Below are positions 1 to 10,732 of a stretch of 64,000 nucleotides of DNA, piece by piece. Source of the DNA: Piscinibacter sp. (GTDB lineage: Bacteria; Pseudomonadota; Gammaproteobacteria; Burkholderiales; Burkholderiaceae_C); NCBI GenBank assembly GCA_016706565.1, contig JADJJI010000015.1, positions 248,001 through 312,000 of the forward strand. Reading direction: 5' to 3'. The notes beneath the pieces are model-generated. The model did no database searches. It was not told where the DNA came from and was given only the letters and a program-made list of their open reading frames with translations. The stretch's first letter is position 1; each line of letters starts with the position of its first letter. A program made the translations under genes and the position numbers.

Positions 1-1
1 C

Positions 2-901
2 CTGCTCGTCTTCAACGACACCCGCGTGATCAAGGCACGGCTGCTCGGCGCCAAGGCCAGCGGCGGCGCCGTCGAGGCGCTGGTCGAGCGCGTGCTGCCC
101 GGCAACGAGGTGCTGGTGCACCTGCGCGCCAGCAAGTCGCCCAGGCCGGGCAGTGGCGTGCGTTTCGTCAGCGGCGACGCGGTGTCGTCCTTCGATGCCG
201 AAGTGCTCGGCCGCGGCGGGCCCGACGGCTCGCTGTTCCACCTGCGTTTTCCCGGCGAGCCGCTGGCGCTGCTCGAGCGCCACGGCCATGTGCCGCTGCC
301 GCCGTACATCACGCACGCCGACGACGCCGAGGACGAGCGCCGCTACCAGACCGTGTTCGCGAAGCACCCCGGAGCGGTGGCCGCGCCCACGGCCGCCCTG
401 CACTTCGACGAGGCCGTGCTCGCCGCCCTGAGCGAGCGCGGCATCGGCACCGCGAGCGTGACGCTGCACGTGGGCGCGGGCACCTTCCAGCCGGTGCGCA
501 GCGAGAACCTCGCCGAGCACCGCATGCACAGCGAGTGGTTCGAGGTTGCCCAGCCCACCGTCGACGCAGTGGCTCGCACGCACGCCGCCGGGAGGCGCGT
601 GATCGCCGTGGGCACGACGACGCTGCGCGCGCTGGAATCAGCGGCGCTGCCCGGCGCGCTGACGGCCGGTGCGCGCGACACCGACATCTTCATCACGCCC
701 GGCTTCGAGTTCCGCGTCGTCGACCGGCTGGTGACCAACTTCCACCTGCCGAAGAGCACGCTGATGATGCTGGTCAGCGCGTTTGCCGGCCACGACAAGG
801 TGATGGCGCTCTACCGCCACGCCATCGCACAGCGCTACCGCTTCTTCAGCTACGGCGACGCAATGCTGCTCGACCGCGCCATCACTGCAGCGCCGCGCTG
901 A
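2..901 (+). CDS. queA: S-adenosylmethionine:tRNA ribosyltransferase-isomerase (5' partial)
   Basis: QueA transfers and isomerises the ribosyl moiety of S-adenosylmethionine onto 7-aminomethyl-7-deazaguanine in tRNA, giving epoxyqueuosine at wobble position 34. The window edge removes the 5' end: the frame is already open at base 2 ([14 protein letters not shown]), and the GTG at 26 is an internal valine. About 299 residues of the usual ~350 remain. Family signatures seen are [22 protein letters not shown] near the middle and [15 protein letters not shown] with FFSYGDAML at the end. The 3' end overlaps the convergent phosphoesterase gene by 20 bases. tgt, the earlier step of the pathway, is on the same strand about 2.1 kb on. 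Confidence 0.95.
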   Translation: MLVFNDTRVIKARLLGAKASGGAVEALVERVLPGNEVLVHLRASKSPRPGSGVRFVSGDAVSSFDAEVLGRGGPDGSLFHLRFPGEPLALLERHGHVPLPPYITHADDAEDERRYQTVFAKHPGAVAAPTAALHFDEAVLAALSERGIGTASVTLHVGAGTFQPVRSENLAEHRMHSEWFEVAQPTVDAVARTHAAGRRVIAVGTTTLRALESAALPGALTAGARDTDIFITPGFEFRVVDRLVTNFHLPKSTLMMLVSAFAGHDKVMALYRHAIAQRYRFFSYGDAMLLDRAITAAPR

Positions 902-2399
902 GGTCGCCGGTCTTCTCGCGCACGCCAGGCAGCGGCTCGAGCTCGAAGCGCTTCGTCACGAACTTGAGGATGGACGCGGTGTCGTACACCGTGTGGTCGA
1001 CATGGCCGCGCTTGACGTGCGGGCCGACGATCAACGCCGGGATGCGCGTGCCCGGGCCGAGCCTGTCGCTCCAGCCGGCGCCCGAAGGCGGCGGCACGTG
1101 GTCCCAGTAGCCGCCGTTCTCGTCGTAGGTCAACACGATCAGCATGTCCTTCCACTGCGGGCTGGCGCGCAGCTTCGCGAGCAGATCGGCCATGTGCTCG
1201 TCGCCGCTCTTCACGTCGGTGTACGAGGGGTGCTGCGTGTAGCGCCCGGCCGGCTTGTAGAAGGTGACGGCCGGCAGCGTGCCGGCGGCGATGTCGCGCA
1301 GCAGGTCTTCGCCATCCTTGATGTGCGCCGTGCGGTCGGCCGTGCCCGGCGCGAAGCGGCTGTAGTAGTTGAACGGCTGGTGGTGCGGCTGGAACATCGG
1401 GCTGCCCTCGTCGCGCGTGTAGATCATCTTGCGCTTGACCGATGGCGGCTGCTTGCCGTCGGCGCTGGCCACGTTCCATCCCCCCGAGTACCAGGCCCAG
1501 CTCACGCCCTTGGCGCTGAGCGTGTCGCCGATGGTGCGTTGGCGCTGCGGCGGCAGCGGCTGGCCGAGCGACTTGCTGCCGGCCGGATCGGCGGCTTCGA
1601 GCGAGCCGCCTTCGGCCGGCGGCACGCCGCTGGGCTGCCACGGCGGCTGCGTGGTGTTGACCGACAGGCCGTCGGGCGTGACCTGCCCGCCCAGGCCGCT
1701 GCTGAACACCTGCACCGCGCCTTCGTTGGCCGAGGGTGAGCCGGGCTTCTTGGTTAGCTTGCCATCGGCATCGAGCACGGCGCGCATCGATTGCGGGGCA
1801 TCGGCATGTACTGGTGCGCAGGCACAGATCAGGTATTGGTGGTTCAGGTAGGAGCCGCCGAAGGCGCCCATGAAGAAGCGGTCGGCCAGGGTGTATTCCT
1901 TCGCCCACTGCCACAGCTTGAACTGATTGCCGTCGTAGTGGCCCATGGTCCAGCCGCCCACGGTCGACATGGCGGCGAACTTGTTGTTCTTGCCGCCATT
2001 GATCTGCTCCTGGTTGTGGAAGAAGGCGTGGATCGGGCTCGGCACGATCTCGGTGATCGCCTTGTTGACCGGCGGCGCGTCGATGCGGAAGGGCTTGTTG
2101 GGCAGCCGCGGGAAACGCGCGTCGGGCTTGCCGTCGGGGCGGAAGACGATCAGCTCCTTCAGCGGCTGGCCGTCGTGGTCGAGCTGCGTCATCTGCTCGG
2201 CGGTGGCGTTGGCCACGCCGTCGGCGCCGGGGAACAGGCCGTAGAGATTGTCGAAGCTGTGGTTCTCCGCAAAGATCACCACCACGTTCTGGATGCGCCG
2301 CATCGAGGCCTGGCGGTCGTCGCGCGTCGGGGCGGCGCAGCCTCCGGCCGCCAGGGCGGCCACCAGGGCCAGCAGGGTGCGTCTTGTCGGTGTTCGCAT
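882..2399 (-). CDS. secreted phosphoesterase of the phospholipase C / acid phosphatase AcpA family (putative lipoprotein)
   Basis: 505 residues. The N-terminus has arginines ([10 protein letters not shown]), a hydrophobic stretch and a lipobox-like LAAGGC with Cys21, so export and lipidation are likely. [17 protein letters not shown] (about 38-55) is the metal-binding start of the family, MSTVGG carries the probable nucleophilic serine, and [16 protein letters not shown] near residue 430 is the second metal-binding block. Family members cleave phosphate mono- or diesters, including phospholipids; the substrate here is unknown. Gene stands alone, convergent with queA (20-bp overlap) and divergent from the cytochrome c gene. 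Confidence 0.85.
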   Translation of the reverse strand: MRTPTRRTLLALVAALAAGGCAAPTRDDRQASMRRIQNVVVIFAENHSFDNLYGLFPGADGVANATAEQMTQLDHDGQPLKELIVFRPDGKPDARFPRLPNKPFRIDAPPVNKAITEIVPSPIHAFFHNQEQINGGKNNKFAAMSTVGGWTMGHYDGNQFKLWQWAKEYTLADRFFMGAFGGSYLNHQYLICACAPVHADAPQSMRAVLDADGKLTKKPGSPSANEGAVQVFSSGLGGQVTPDGLSVNTTQPPWQPSGVPPAEGGSLEAADPAGSKSLGQPLPPQRQRTIGDTLSAKGVSWAWYSGGWNVASADGKQPPSVKRKMIYTRDEGSPMFQPHHQPFNYYSRFAPGTADRTAHIKDGEDLLRDIAAGTLPAVTFYKPAGRYTQHPSYTDVKSGDEHMADLLAKLRASPQWKDMLIVLTYDENGGYWDHVPPPSGAGWSDRLGPGTRIPALIVGPHVKRGHVDHTVYDTASILKFVTKRFELEPLPGVREKTGDLSAALQ

Positions 2400-2581
2400 C
2401 GTTCGCTCCTCGTTCGAATTTGGCGTCGTTGTACCAAGCTGGCGCAGGCGTCGTCATGCCCGCCACGGGCCTCTGCTCCATCCTGGCAAAACGCAGATTC
2501 GGGTTGATGGCGGTCAAAACTGACCGGGGCTTCGCACCTAGCATGGACTCGAACCCGACACTGCAACAGAGGAGAGTCCCC

Positions 2582-4166
<1,585 letters not shown>

Positions 4167-4250
4167 ATCCCGGTGCGGCTTGACGCGGGTCAGCGCCGCC
4201 GCGCCACGGCGCGTGGAAGATCGTCGTCCTTTCGACGACGGCCGACCGCG

Positions 4251-5558
4251 ATGACCTCCTCCACCGCCCTTCACGACACCGACGTGCTCATCATCGGCGC
4301 CGGCCCCAGCGGCCTCGCGCTGGCCGGCGCGCTGGCCGACGCGAACCTGCGCAGCATCGTGATCGATGCACAAAGCGCACAGACGCTCGCCGACCCGGCC
4401 CCCGACGGCCGCGACATCGCACTGACGCACCGCGGCGTGGCGATCCTGCGCCGCCTCGGCCTGTGGGACCGCTTCCCCGCCGACGAGGTGGCGCCGCTGC
4501 GCGAAGCGGCCGTCTACAACGCCAGCGACCCGCGACCGCTGCACTTCGACGCGAAGGGCTCCGGCGAGGACGAACTCGGCCATCTGGTGGCCAACCACGT
4601 CATCCGCCGCGTCAGCTGGGAGGCCGTTCAGGGCCGGCCGGAGATCGAGGTTCGCACCGCGACCCGCGTGCTCGGCCTGCGCATCGAGGCCGGGCAGGCC
4701 GTGGTGCGCTGCCGCGGCGCCGACGGCGGGGAGCACGAACTGCACGCACCGCTGGTGGTGGCGGCCGACAGCCGCTTCTCGGAGGCGCGTCGCCAGGCCG
4801 GCATCGGCGCGCAGATGCGCGACTTCGGGCGCAGCGTGATCGTCGGCCGCATGGCCCACACGCTGCCCAACCACGCGGTGGCGCAGGAGTGTTTCCACGT
4901 CGGCCACACGCTGGCCGTGCTGCCGATGAACGGCGGCGTGAGCTCGATCGTCGTGACGGTCAGCTCGGACCGCGCGCAGGCCATGAAGCAATGGCCCGAC
5001 GCGCAGTACGCGGCCTGGGCCCAGGAGCAGCTCGGCGGGCGGCTCGGCACGATGACGCTGGCCGAGGAGCGGCACCTCTACCCGCTGGTGGCGGTGTACG
5101 CGCACCGCTTCGTCGCGCCGCGCGTGGCGCTGATCGGCGACGCTGCGGTGGGCATGCACCCGGTCACCGCGCATGGCTACAACTTCTGCCTGTACGGCGT
5201 CGACGTGCTGGGCGCGCTGCTCGCCAACGCCCGCCGCGACGGCCGCGACCTCGGCAGCCTCGAGGTGCTGCAGCCTTACGAGGCGGAGCACCGGCGCGAG
5301 ACCTTCCCGATCTACCACGGCACGAATGCGGTGGTCGGCCTGTTCACCGACGACGGCGAGCCGGCACGCCTGCTGCGCCAGGCGGTGATCCGCGTGGCGG
5401 ATCGCCTGCCGCCGCTGAAGTCGCTGATCACGCAGCGCCTGACGCGCAGCGGGCCGACGCCCTGGCCGCGCCTGCCGGCGCTGCCGACGCCGCCTTCGCT
5501 GTCGTCGTTGACGGCACTCTGGCGCGCGCGCTCGCCGACACGGGCGCGCGGCGCCTGA
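4251..5558 (+). CDS. UbiH/UbiF/UbiM-family FAD-dependent hydroxylase
   Basis: 435 residues. VLIIGAGPSGLALAGAL (residues 12-28) is the FAD dinucleotide motif, and ALIGDAAVGMHPVTAHGYN (about 293-311) is the second FAD motif of aromatic-ring hydroxylases. The MHPVTAHG wording resembles the UbiM branch of ubiquinone hydroxylases, recalled rather than tested. A likely role is ring hydroxylation in ubiquinone synthesis, but no other ubi gene is nearby. After LITQRLTR the last ~37 residues are Pro/Ser/Arg-rich and look unlike the family; see findings. The ATG at 4251 begins just before the Rossmann strand. Confidence 0.8.
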   Translation: MTSSTALHDTDVLIIGAGPSGLALAGALADANLRSIVIDAQSAQTLADPAPDGRDIALTHRGVAILRRLGLWDRFPADEVAPLREAAVYNASDPRPLHFDAKGSGEDELGHLVANHVIRRVSWEAVQGRPEIEVRTATRVLGLRIEAGQAVVRCRGADGGEHELHAPLVVAADSRFSEARRQAGIGAQMRDFGRSVIVGRMAHTLPNHAVAQECFHVGHTLAVLPMNGGVSSIVVTVSSDRAQAMKQWPDAQYAAWAQEQLGGRLGTMTLAEERHLYPLVAVYAHRFVAPRVALIGDAAVGMHPVTAHGYNFCLYGVDVLGALLANARRDGRDLGSLEVLQPYEAEHRRETFPIYHGTNAVVGLFTDDGEPARLLRQAVIRVADRLPPLKSLITQRLTRSGPTPWPRLPALPTPPSLSSLTALWRARSPTRARGA

Positions 5559-5561
5559 GCG

Positions 5562-5596
5562 ACCGAACTACCGAACCACCGAACTACCGAACTACC
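5562..5596. repeat. short tandem repeat, four 8-bp units of ACCGAACT
   Basis: Four consecutive copies of ACCGAACT (the second reads ACCGAACC) plus ACC. The array lies just after the hydroxylase stop and contains the stop codon of the convergent CAAX-protease gene, so it adds little or nothing to either protein. It looks like simple slippage-prone sequence between convergent genes. Confidence 0.85.
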
Positions 5597-6269
5597 AGTA
5601 TCCCCAGTTGCCGGTGGCGATCACCCAAGCGCCGAGCAGCGTGTTGGTGACGGCGTGCGCGATCACCGCTACCCACAGCTTGCCGGTGCGCACGTATAGC
5701 CACGCGTACACGAGGCCCGCGGCGATGGCGGCCAGCCACAGCGTGTGGGCGAGCATGAAGACGAAGGTCGACAGCGCGATCGCGCGCAGCGTCACGCGCT
5801 GCGGCGGCACGAGTTCGAAACGCGGGCTGTCGATCCAGCGCATCAGGAAGGAGCGCCAGAAGAGCTCTTCCATCACCGGCACCACCAGCGCGGCGCCGGC
5901 CCAGCGCAATGCCACCAGCGGCCAGATCAGCTGGCCCTGCGCATCGACGGGACGGAAGCCCGCGGTGGCGCCGCCCAGCCGCATCCAGGGCTCATCGAGG
6001 TTGATCCACAGCAGCAGCACGGCCACGCCGGCGCCCAGCGCCAGGGCGAACTCGCGCGCATCGGGCCACAGCGGCCGGTAGAGCTCGCCGAAGTCGCGCC
6101 GCCAGGCGATCAACAGCGCCGCGACCGAAACGGTCGAGGCGCCGTAGAGCCAGCGTTCGTCGAAGCCCCAGGCGCCGTCGGCCGCGAAGCCGCGCAGTGC
6201 GAGCAGCAGCATGAACAGCGCGAAGGGCGCGATGCGCAGGAGCGCATGGCGGCTCAGCGAGGCGATCAC
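5592..6269 (-). CDS. CPBP-family (CAAX protease-like) intramembrane metalloprotease homologue
   Basis: 225 residues with about six or seven membrane segments. The CPBP active-site motifs are present: E134-E135-L-F-W-R-S, His175 in FMLAHTLW and H205-AVTN209. The pattern resembles the CAAX protease-related proteins found beside exosortase systems (recalled similarity only), but no exosortase gene is in the window. It starts with GTG 7 nt after the LplT-PlsC fusion gene and is probably cotranscribed with it. Substrate unknown; related proteins process or protect membrane proteins. Confidence 0.82.
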   Translation of the reverse strand: MIASLSRHALLRIAPFALFMLLLALRGFAADGAWGFDERWLYGASTVSVAALLIAWRRDFGELYRPLWPDAREFALALGAGVAVLLLWINLDEPWMRLGGATAGFRPVDAQGQLIWPLVALRWAGAALVVPVMEELFWRSFLMRWIDSPRFELVPPQRVTLRAIALSTFVFMLAHTLWLAAIAAGLVYAWLYVRTGKLWVAVIAHAVTNTLLGAWVIATGNWGYW

Positions 6270-6276
6270 GGCGAGG

Positions 6277-8172
6277 TCACGACGCGAGCAGCGCGCCGAC
6301 CCGCTCGCGCAACACCGCCGGGCTCACCTGCGCGGCGGGCAGCGGTTCGCCGGCAACCAGCCCGACCGGGCTGAACAGGCCGCGACGGAACGGCTTGGTC
6401 ATTGCCGCGCCATCGATGCGCGAGAAGAACGAACCCCACAGGTTCTGCAACGCCAGCGGCACCACCGGCACCGGGTTCGATTCGAGCAGCTTCATCACGC
6501 CGCCCTTGAACTCGCCGAGCTGGCCGTCGCGCGTGATCGCGCCTTCGGGGAAGATGCACAGCAGCTGGCCATCGCCCAGCACCTCGCGGGCACGTGCGAA
6601 GGCGCGCTCGTAGGCCTGCGGGTCTTCCTTCTGCGGCGCGATCGGCACTGCCTTGGCCAGGCGGAACAGCGTGCCCAGCACCGGCAGCTTGAAGATGCGG
6701 TGGTCCATGATGAAGACGATGGGCCTCGGGCTGGCGGCCATCAGCAGGATCGCGTCGACGAAGCTGACGTGGTTGCACACCAGGATCGCCGCGCCATCGG
6801 TCGGGATGTGCTCGTCGCCGCGCACCTTGAATCGGTAGACCGTGCGCGTGGCCACCCAGGCGATGAAGCGCAGCAGGTACTCGGGCACGAGCAGGAAGAT
6901 GTAGCCGGCCACCAGCAGGTTGAGCACCCCGGTGATGAGGAAGAGTTGCGGCACCGTCACGCCGGTCTTCAGCAGCACCGCGGCCATCCCGGCGCTGGCG
7001 ATCATGAACAGCGCGTTGAGGATGTTGTTGGCCGCGATGATGCGCGCGCGGTGGCTGGGCTGGGAGCGCATCTGGATCAGCGCGTACATCGGCACGCTGT
7101 ACAGGCCGGCGAACAGCGCCAGCAGCGCCAGGTCGGCCATCACGCGCCAGTTCTGGCCGAGGGCGACGAACTGCGCGAGCGTCAACGCCGTGTCGGGGTG
7201 GGCCAGGCCGCGCGAGGCGAAGTACAGGTCGATCGAGAACACGCTCATGCCGAATGCGCCGAAGGGCACCAGGCCGATCTCGACATGGCGGCGCGAGAGC
7301 GTTTCGCACAGCAGCGAGCCGATGGCGATGCCGATCGAGAACACCACCAGCAGCAGCGAGGCCACCTGCTCGTTGCCGTGCAGCACGTCTTTGGCGAAGG
7401 CCGGGAACTGCGTCAGGAACACCGCGCCGAAGAACCACATCCACGAGATGCCCAGCAGCGAGCGGAACACGACGACGCTCTCGTGCGCAAGCTTGAGGTT
7501 GCGGACCGTCTCGGTGAAGGGGTTCCAGTTGATCTTCAGCGCCGCATCGGTGGCCGGCGCGCTGGGCACGAACTGCGCCGACACGCGGCCGAGCACGGCC
7601 ACGCCCAGGCAGCTCCAGGCCACGTAGCTCGGGCCGACCTCGGGCAGCGCGATCAGCAGGCCGCCGACCACGTTGCCCAGCAGGATGGCGACGAAGGTGC
7701 CCATCTCGACCATGCCGTTGCCGCCGGTGAGTTCGCGCTCCGAAAGGTGCTGCGGCAGGTAGGCGTACTTGACCGGGCCGAACAGCGTGGAATGCACGCC
7801 GAGCAGGAAGGTGCAGCCCAGCAGCGCCGGAATGTTCTTCGACGTGAAGCCGTACAGCGCGATCAGCATGATCGCGATCTCCAGGCTCTTCACGAAGCGG
7901 ATCAGCGTGGCCTTGTCGAACTTGTCGGCGAGCTGGCCGCTGGTGGCCGAGAAGAGCAGGAAGGGCAGGATGAACAGCGCGGCGATCAGCTGCACCACCA
8001 GCGCCGGCGCCAGGCCGCTCGCGTGGGCGGTGCCGAAGGTCACCATCACGGTGAAGGCGAACTTGAACAGGTTGTCGTTGCCCGCACCGAGGAACTGCGC
8101 CCAGAAGAACGGCGCGAAGCGCCGCTGGCCAAGCAGGGCGAACTGATTCGGATGATCGTGGGGGGTGCTCAA
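6277..8172 (-). CDS. MFS lysophospholipid transporter fused to 1-acylglycerol-3-phosphate acyltransferase (LplT-PlsC type)
   Basis: 631 residues, two domains. Residues ~10-410 form an MFS transporter with the GNDNLFKFAF opening typical of LplT-like flippases. Residues ~430-631 are a PlsC acyltransferase with NHVSFVD (HX4D) and FPEGAITRDG. Such proteins flip lysophospholipid inward and re-acylate it. Many homologues carry a third acyl-ACP synthetase domain; it is absent here. The start is an unusual TTG at 8172, supported by a perfect AGGAGG 7 nt upstream and by translation LSTPHDHPNQF; the frame continues upstream only as antisense-like sequence. Follows the DUF2145 gene by 32 nt. Confidence 0.88.
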   Translation of the reverse strand: MSTPHDHPNQFALLGQRRFAPFFWAQFLGAGNDNLFKFAFTVMVTFGTAHASGLAPALVVQLIAALFILPFLLFSATSGQLADKFDKATLIRFVKSLEIAIMLIALYGFTSKNIPALLGCTFLLGVHSTLFGPVKYAYLPQHLSERELTGGNGMVEMGTFVAILLGNVVGGLLIALPEVGPSYVAWSCLGVAVLGRVSAQFVPSAPATDAALKINWNPFTETVRNLKLAHESVVVFRSLLGISWMWFFGAVFLTQFPAFAKDVLHGNEQVASLLLVVFSIGIAIGSLLCETLSRRHVEIGLVPFGAFGMSVFSIDLYFASRGLAHPDTALTLAQFVALGQNWRVMADLALLALFAGLYSVPMYALIQMRSQPSHRARIIAANNILNALFMIASAGMAAVLLKTGVTVPQLFLITGVLNLLVAGYIFLLVPEYLLRFIAWVATRTVYRFKVRGDEHIPTDGAAILVCNHVSFVDAILLMAASPRPIVFIMDHRIFKLPVLGTLFRLAKAVPIAPQKEDPQAYERAFARAREVLGDGQLLCIFPEGAITRDGQLGEFKGGVMKLLESNPVPVVPLALQNLWGSFFSRIDGAAMTKPFRRGLFSPVGLVAGEPLPAAQVSPAVLRERVGALLAS

Positions 8173-8179
8173 GCGCTCG

Positions 8180-8185
8180 CCTCCT
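8180..8185 (-). promoter_or_regulatory. ribosome binding site fixing the TTG start of the LplT-PlsC gene
   Basis: AGGAGG on the minus strand, 7 nt before the TTG at 8172. No ATG or GTG has a comparable site, so this decides the start. Confidence 0.8.
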
Positions 8186-8204
8186 GGGGTTCTTGTCGTT
8201 CGAT

Positions 8205-8978
8205 TCAGCGTATCACCTGGACATTGCCGCCCAGGCCGCTGCGATTCAACCATGCGAACACCGAGTCGACGGTGACGGTCTCGATGCGGTCCGTGAATCG
8301 TTTCTCGTTCGGGTGGTCGTCGAAGGCGACGTTCACCGCGGTGGCGCGCGCACCGAGCCGCGTGAAGGCGTTCAGGTGCAGCGTGGTCGGCTCGTAGCCC
8401 TGCAGCTTCAGCCAGGCCTGGGCACGCCCGCGGCTCGTGGCTGCCGGGTCCTGCGTCATCGCCAGGGTCTCCAGCGCCCATTGGTTGGATTGCTGGTAAC
8501 GCTGCGACCACGGGTACGCGACCATGCTGTAGGCCGGCGTGTTCAGCCGCGTGACGCGTCCGTTGTCGCGCAACGTCTCGAGTAGCTTCATCTGCACTGC
8601 AGCCGTCGGGATGACGACGGCGGCCTGGTACTCGAACAGGTCGTCGAGGAAGAACTCGCCCAGCCCCTGCCGGTACACCGCCGCCTGTGCGCTGCCGCAC
8701 TGATTGAGCTTGTGCACCACGCGCCAGCGCGCGCCGTCGCGGTAGGCCAGGCCGAGGTGCGACCAGCCCAGGCCGTACTTCGACAGGTCCTGCCCGGCGC
8801 GGGCCAGCACCACCACCTGCGCGCCGCTGGCGTCCAGCGCACGCGCGGTGTGCTCGGCCAGCGTCATGGCGCGCTGCACGTTGGCGGCATCGGGGGCCTT
8901 GTTCTCGCACGAGCGGCCGGCCTGCGCCGTGCCGGCCGCCAGGGCCAGCGCGAACGAGATCGCGAGGGAAGCCTTCAT
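8205..8978 (-). CDS. DUF2145 family exported protein
   Basis: 257-residue precursor with a clear Sec signal peptide (MKASLAISFALALAAGTAQA). The mature part has LARAGQDLSKYGLGWSHLG and YRDGARWRVVHKLNQCG, which I recognise as the DUF2145 family of unknown function; two cysteines (in SCEN and NQCG) could form a disulfide. It overlaps the preceding gene by ATGA (start 8978, previous stop 8975-8977), which means tight translational coupling. A periplasmic role linked to the neighbouring membrane proteins is inference. Confidence 0.82.
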   Translation of the reverse strand: MKASLAISFALALAAGTAQAGRSCENKAPDAANVQRAMTLAEHTARALDASGAQVVVLARAGQDLSKYGLGWSHLGLAYRDGARWRVVHKLNQCGSAQAAVYRQGLGEFFLDDLFEYQAAVVIPTAAVQMKLLETLRDNGRVTRLNTPAYSMVAYPWSQRYQQSNQWALETLAMTQDPAATSRGRAQAWLKLQGYEPTTLHLNAFTRLGARATAVNVAFDDHPNEKRFTDRIETVTVDSVFAWLNRSGLGGNVQVIR

Positions 8979-9394
8979 CGTGTCAGCCGCTCGTTGTGCA
9001 GCAGGGCAGCGCCGATCTCGTTGGGGATGTAGGCGATCGCCTTGCCGGCCGTCGACAACACCCAGCCGGTGCTGAAGGCCGTCACCACCACCGCGGTGCC
9101 GGCGGCCACCGACAGGCCGCCGGCGGCTGCGGCCGACAGCGTGACGCTGGCGCGCGCGCCATCGGAGGCGCGTTCGAGCACCCACACCGTGCCCTCGGCC
9201 GAGGCCTCGACGGCCACCACCGTGAGCATCACGCCGCCGGAGAGGATCATCACCGGCGCGGCCACCGACACGGCGATCGGCAGGGCCGACAGCACGCTGG
9301 CGTCCGACACGTTGGCGTGGGCCTGCGCTGGGCCATGCAGGCTGGCTGCCAGCACGGCGGTGGCCAGCATCGAGCGGAAGAGGTTCGTGCTCAT
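8975..9394 (-). CDS. small exported or membrane protein of unknown function, coupled to DUF2145 gene
   Basis: 139 residues from MSTNLFRSMLAT. A signal peptide ends at AQAHA. The rest alternates two hydrophobic, Ala/Gly/Val-rich stretches (PIAVSVAAPVMILSGGVMLTVVAV and the segment with AAGGLSVAAGTAVVVTAF) around a short region with TVWVLERASDGARASV. I cannot name a family. The ATG at 9394 has GAGGCG upstream; an in-frame ATG at 9406 overlaps the previous stop and is equally possible. Stop overlaps the DUF2145 start. Confidence 0.72.
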   Translation of the reverse strand: MSTNLFRSMLATAVLAASLHGPAQAHANVSDASVLSALPIAVSVAAPVMILSGGVMLTVVAVEASAEGTVWVLERASDGARASVTLSAAAAGGLSVAAGTAVVVTAFSTGWVLSTAGKAIAYIPNEIGAALLHNERLTR

Positions 9395-9402
9395 GACGCG
9401 CC

Positions 9403-9849
9403 TCATTGCTCGTTGGCCGGCTGGCGGGCGTGGGCCAGCATCGCGGCCATGCTCGCTTCATGCGCGTCGCGCAGCGTCTTGGCCAGCGTGAACACGCTGG
9501 AGATCAGGAACATCCAGCACACGCCGAGAAAGGCCTTGTAGGTCGGGTTGACCTCCATGCGCCACAGGCCCCAGCCGGTCAGCGCCATCGCCAGCGCGAA
9601 GCCGCCCCACACCACCGTGCCCCACATCGGCGTGTCGACGCGGCGTGCCTGGTTGTCGCGCACGTACTTGGCGACGGCAAAGGCGGTCGAGAGGCAGAAG
9701 CCGAAGCCCATCACCATGAAGGCGCGGTCCAAATCCTGGCCGGGCAGGTAGGCCAGGCCGATGGCGCACAGGCTGGCGGCAACGGCGAAGGAGATCCACA
9801 CCTGGGCCTTCCAGGCCTTGGTGTCGTGTTGGATCGTGGCGGTGTTCAT
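9403..9849 (-). CDS. YiaA/YiaB-type inner membrane protein
   Basis: 148 residues with four predicted membrane helices in two pairs: VWISFAVAASLCAIGLAYL with FMVMGFGFCLSTAFAVAKYV, then MWGTVVWGGFALAMALTGWGLW with AFLGVCWMFLISSVFTLAKTLRD. Each pair fits the two-helix YiaA/YiaB domain, with the R/K-rich end of each pair in the cytoplasm. Function is unknown in the family. It is the first gene of the leftward cluster and is divergent from an XRE regulator. Confidence 0.8.
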   Translation of the reverse strand: MNTATIQHDTKAWKAQVWISFAVAASLCAIGLAYLPGQDLDRAFMVMGFGFCLSTAFAVAKYVRDNQARRVDTPMWGTVVWGGFALAMALTGWGLWRMEVNPTYKAFLGVCWMFLISSVFTLAKTLRDAHEASMAAMLAHARQPANEQ

Positions 9850-9982
9850 GCAAATCCCTGTCGGGTGGTTGAAAGTGGCCCCATGTTCAGGTGTGGCGAA
9901 TCGGGTATCTATCCCCCGCAGGAGGGTTGCGAGTCGGAGGGCCTCCGGTATCTCATAGCGGTACTTTTCGGGAGTTCCCTGC
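9850..9982. promoter_or_regulatory. divergent promoter region between the YiaA-like gene and the XRE regulator
   Basis: 133 bp between divergent starts. It holds an inverted repeat CGGAGG-G-CCTCCG (9935-9947) and a direct repeat GGTATCT at 9904-9910 and 9947-9953. Either could be the regulator's binding site; neither matches an operator I know. No convincing -35/-10 pair was identified. Confidence 0.35.
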
Positions 9983-10732
9983 ATGAGCACGACCCACGAC
10001 CTCGTGGCCGCACTGAAAGCCGAGCTGAAAGCCGCCGGCCTGACCTACGCCGACCTCGCGCAGCAGCTCGGCATGGCCGAGTCCAGCATCAAGCGCATCT
10101 TCGCCAAGGGCGACATGCCGTTGTCGCGCATCGACGAAGTGCTGCGCGTGCTGAAGATGGATTTCGCCGACCTCGCACGCAAGATCGCCGACGCGCAGCC
10201 GCTGCGCCGCGAGCTCACGCACGAGCAGGAGGCCGCGGTGATCGCCGACCGCAAGCTGCTGCTGATGGCGATCTGCGCCTTCAGCCAATGGACCTTCGAG
10301 CAGATCGTCGCCACCTACACCGTCACCGAGGCGGAATGCGTCAAGTACCTGGTGCAGCTCGACAAGCTGGGCATCATCGAGCTGCGACCGCTGAACCGCT
10401 ACCGGCTCAAGGTGGCCAAGGGCTTCCGCTGGCGGCCGCACGGGCCGGTGATGCAGTACTTCCGCGAGCACGTGGCCGACGACTACTTCAGCGGCGGCTT
10501 CGACGGCGAGGGCGAGATGCTGATGATGGTGCACGGCCAGATCGGCAAGAGCCTGGCCGCCACCTTCGCCGAGCGCATGCAGCGCATCGGGCAGGACTTC
10601 GCGCAGCAGCACCTGGCCGACCAGAAGCTGGCACCGGAGCAGAAGCGCCCCTACACGCTGGTGGTGGGCATGCGCTCCTGGCTGTTCGCGGCCTTCCGCG
10701 ACCTCAAGCGGGACGCGGTGGCTTCAGCCTAG
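9983..10732 (+). CDS. XRE-family (helix-turn-helix) transcriptional regulator
   Basis: 249 residues. Residues ~6-66 form a Cro/CI-type helix-turn-helix (LTYADLAQQLGMAESSIKRIFAKGDMPLSRIDEVL). The rest has a second predicted winged-helix-like stretch (FEQIVATYTVTEAECVKYLVQLDKLGIIEL) and a C-terminal domain of unknown ligand. GGGAG precedes the ATG by about 8 nt. It is divergent from the YiaA-like/DUF2145 cluster, which it may control (inference from position). Its last 29 bases overlap the convergent CoA-transferase gene. Confidence 0.82.
   Translation: MSTTHDLVAALKAELKAAGLTYADLAQQLGMAESSIKRIFAKGDMPLSRIDEVLRVLKMDFADLARKIADAQPLRRELTHEQEAAVIADRKLLLMAICAFSQWTFEQIVATYTVTEAECVKYLVQLDKLGIIELRPLNRYRLKVAKGFRWRPHGPVMQYFREHVADDYFSGGFDGEGEMLMMVHGQIGKSLAATFAERMQRIGQDFAQQHLADQKLAPEQKRPYTLVVGMRSWLFAAFRDLKRDAVASA

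Noticed and set aside
2384-2581. N-terminal extension of the small cytochrome c to the upstream ATG
   Set aside because: It would place the signal peptide internally; the AGAGGAGAG before 2582 marks the true start.
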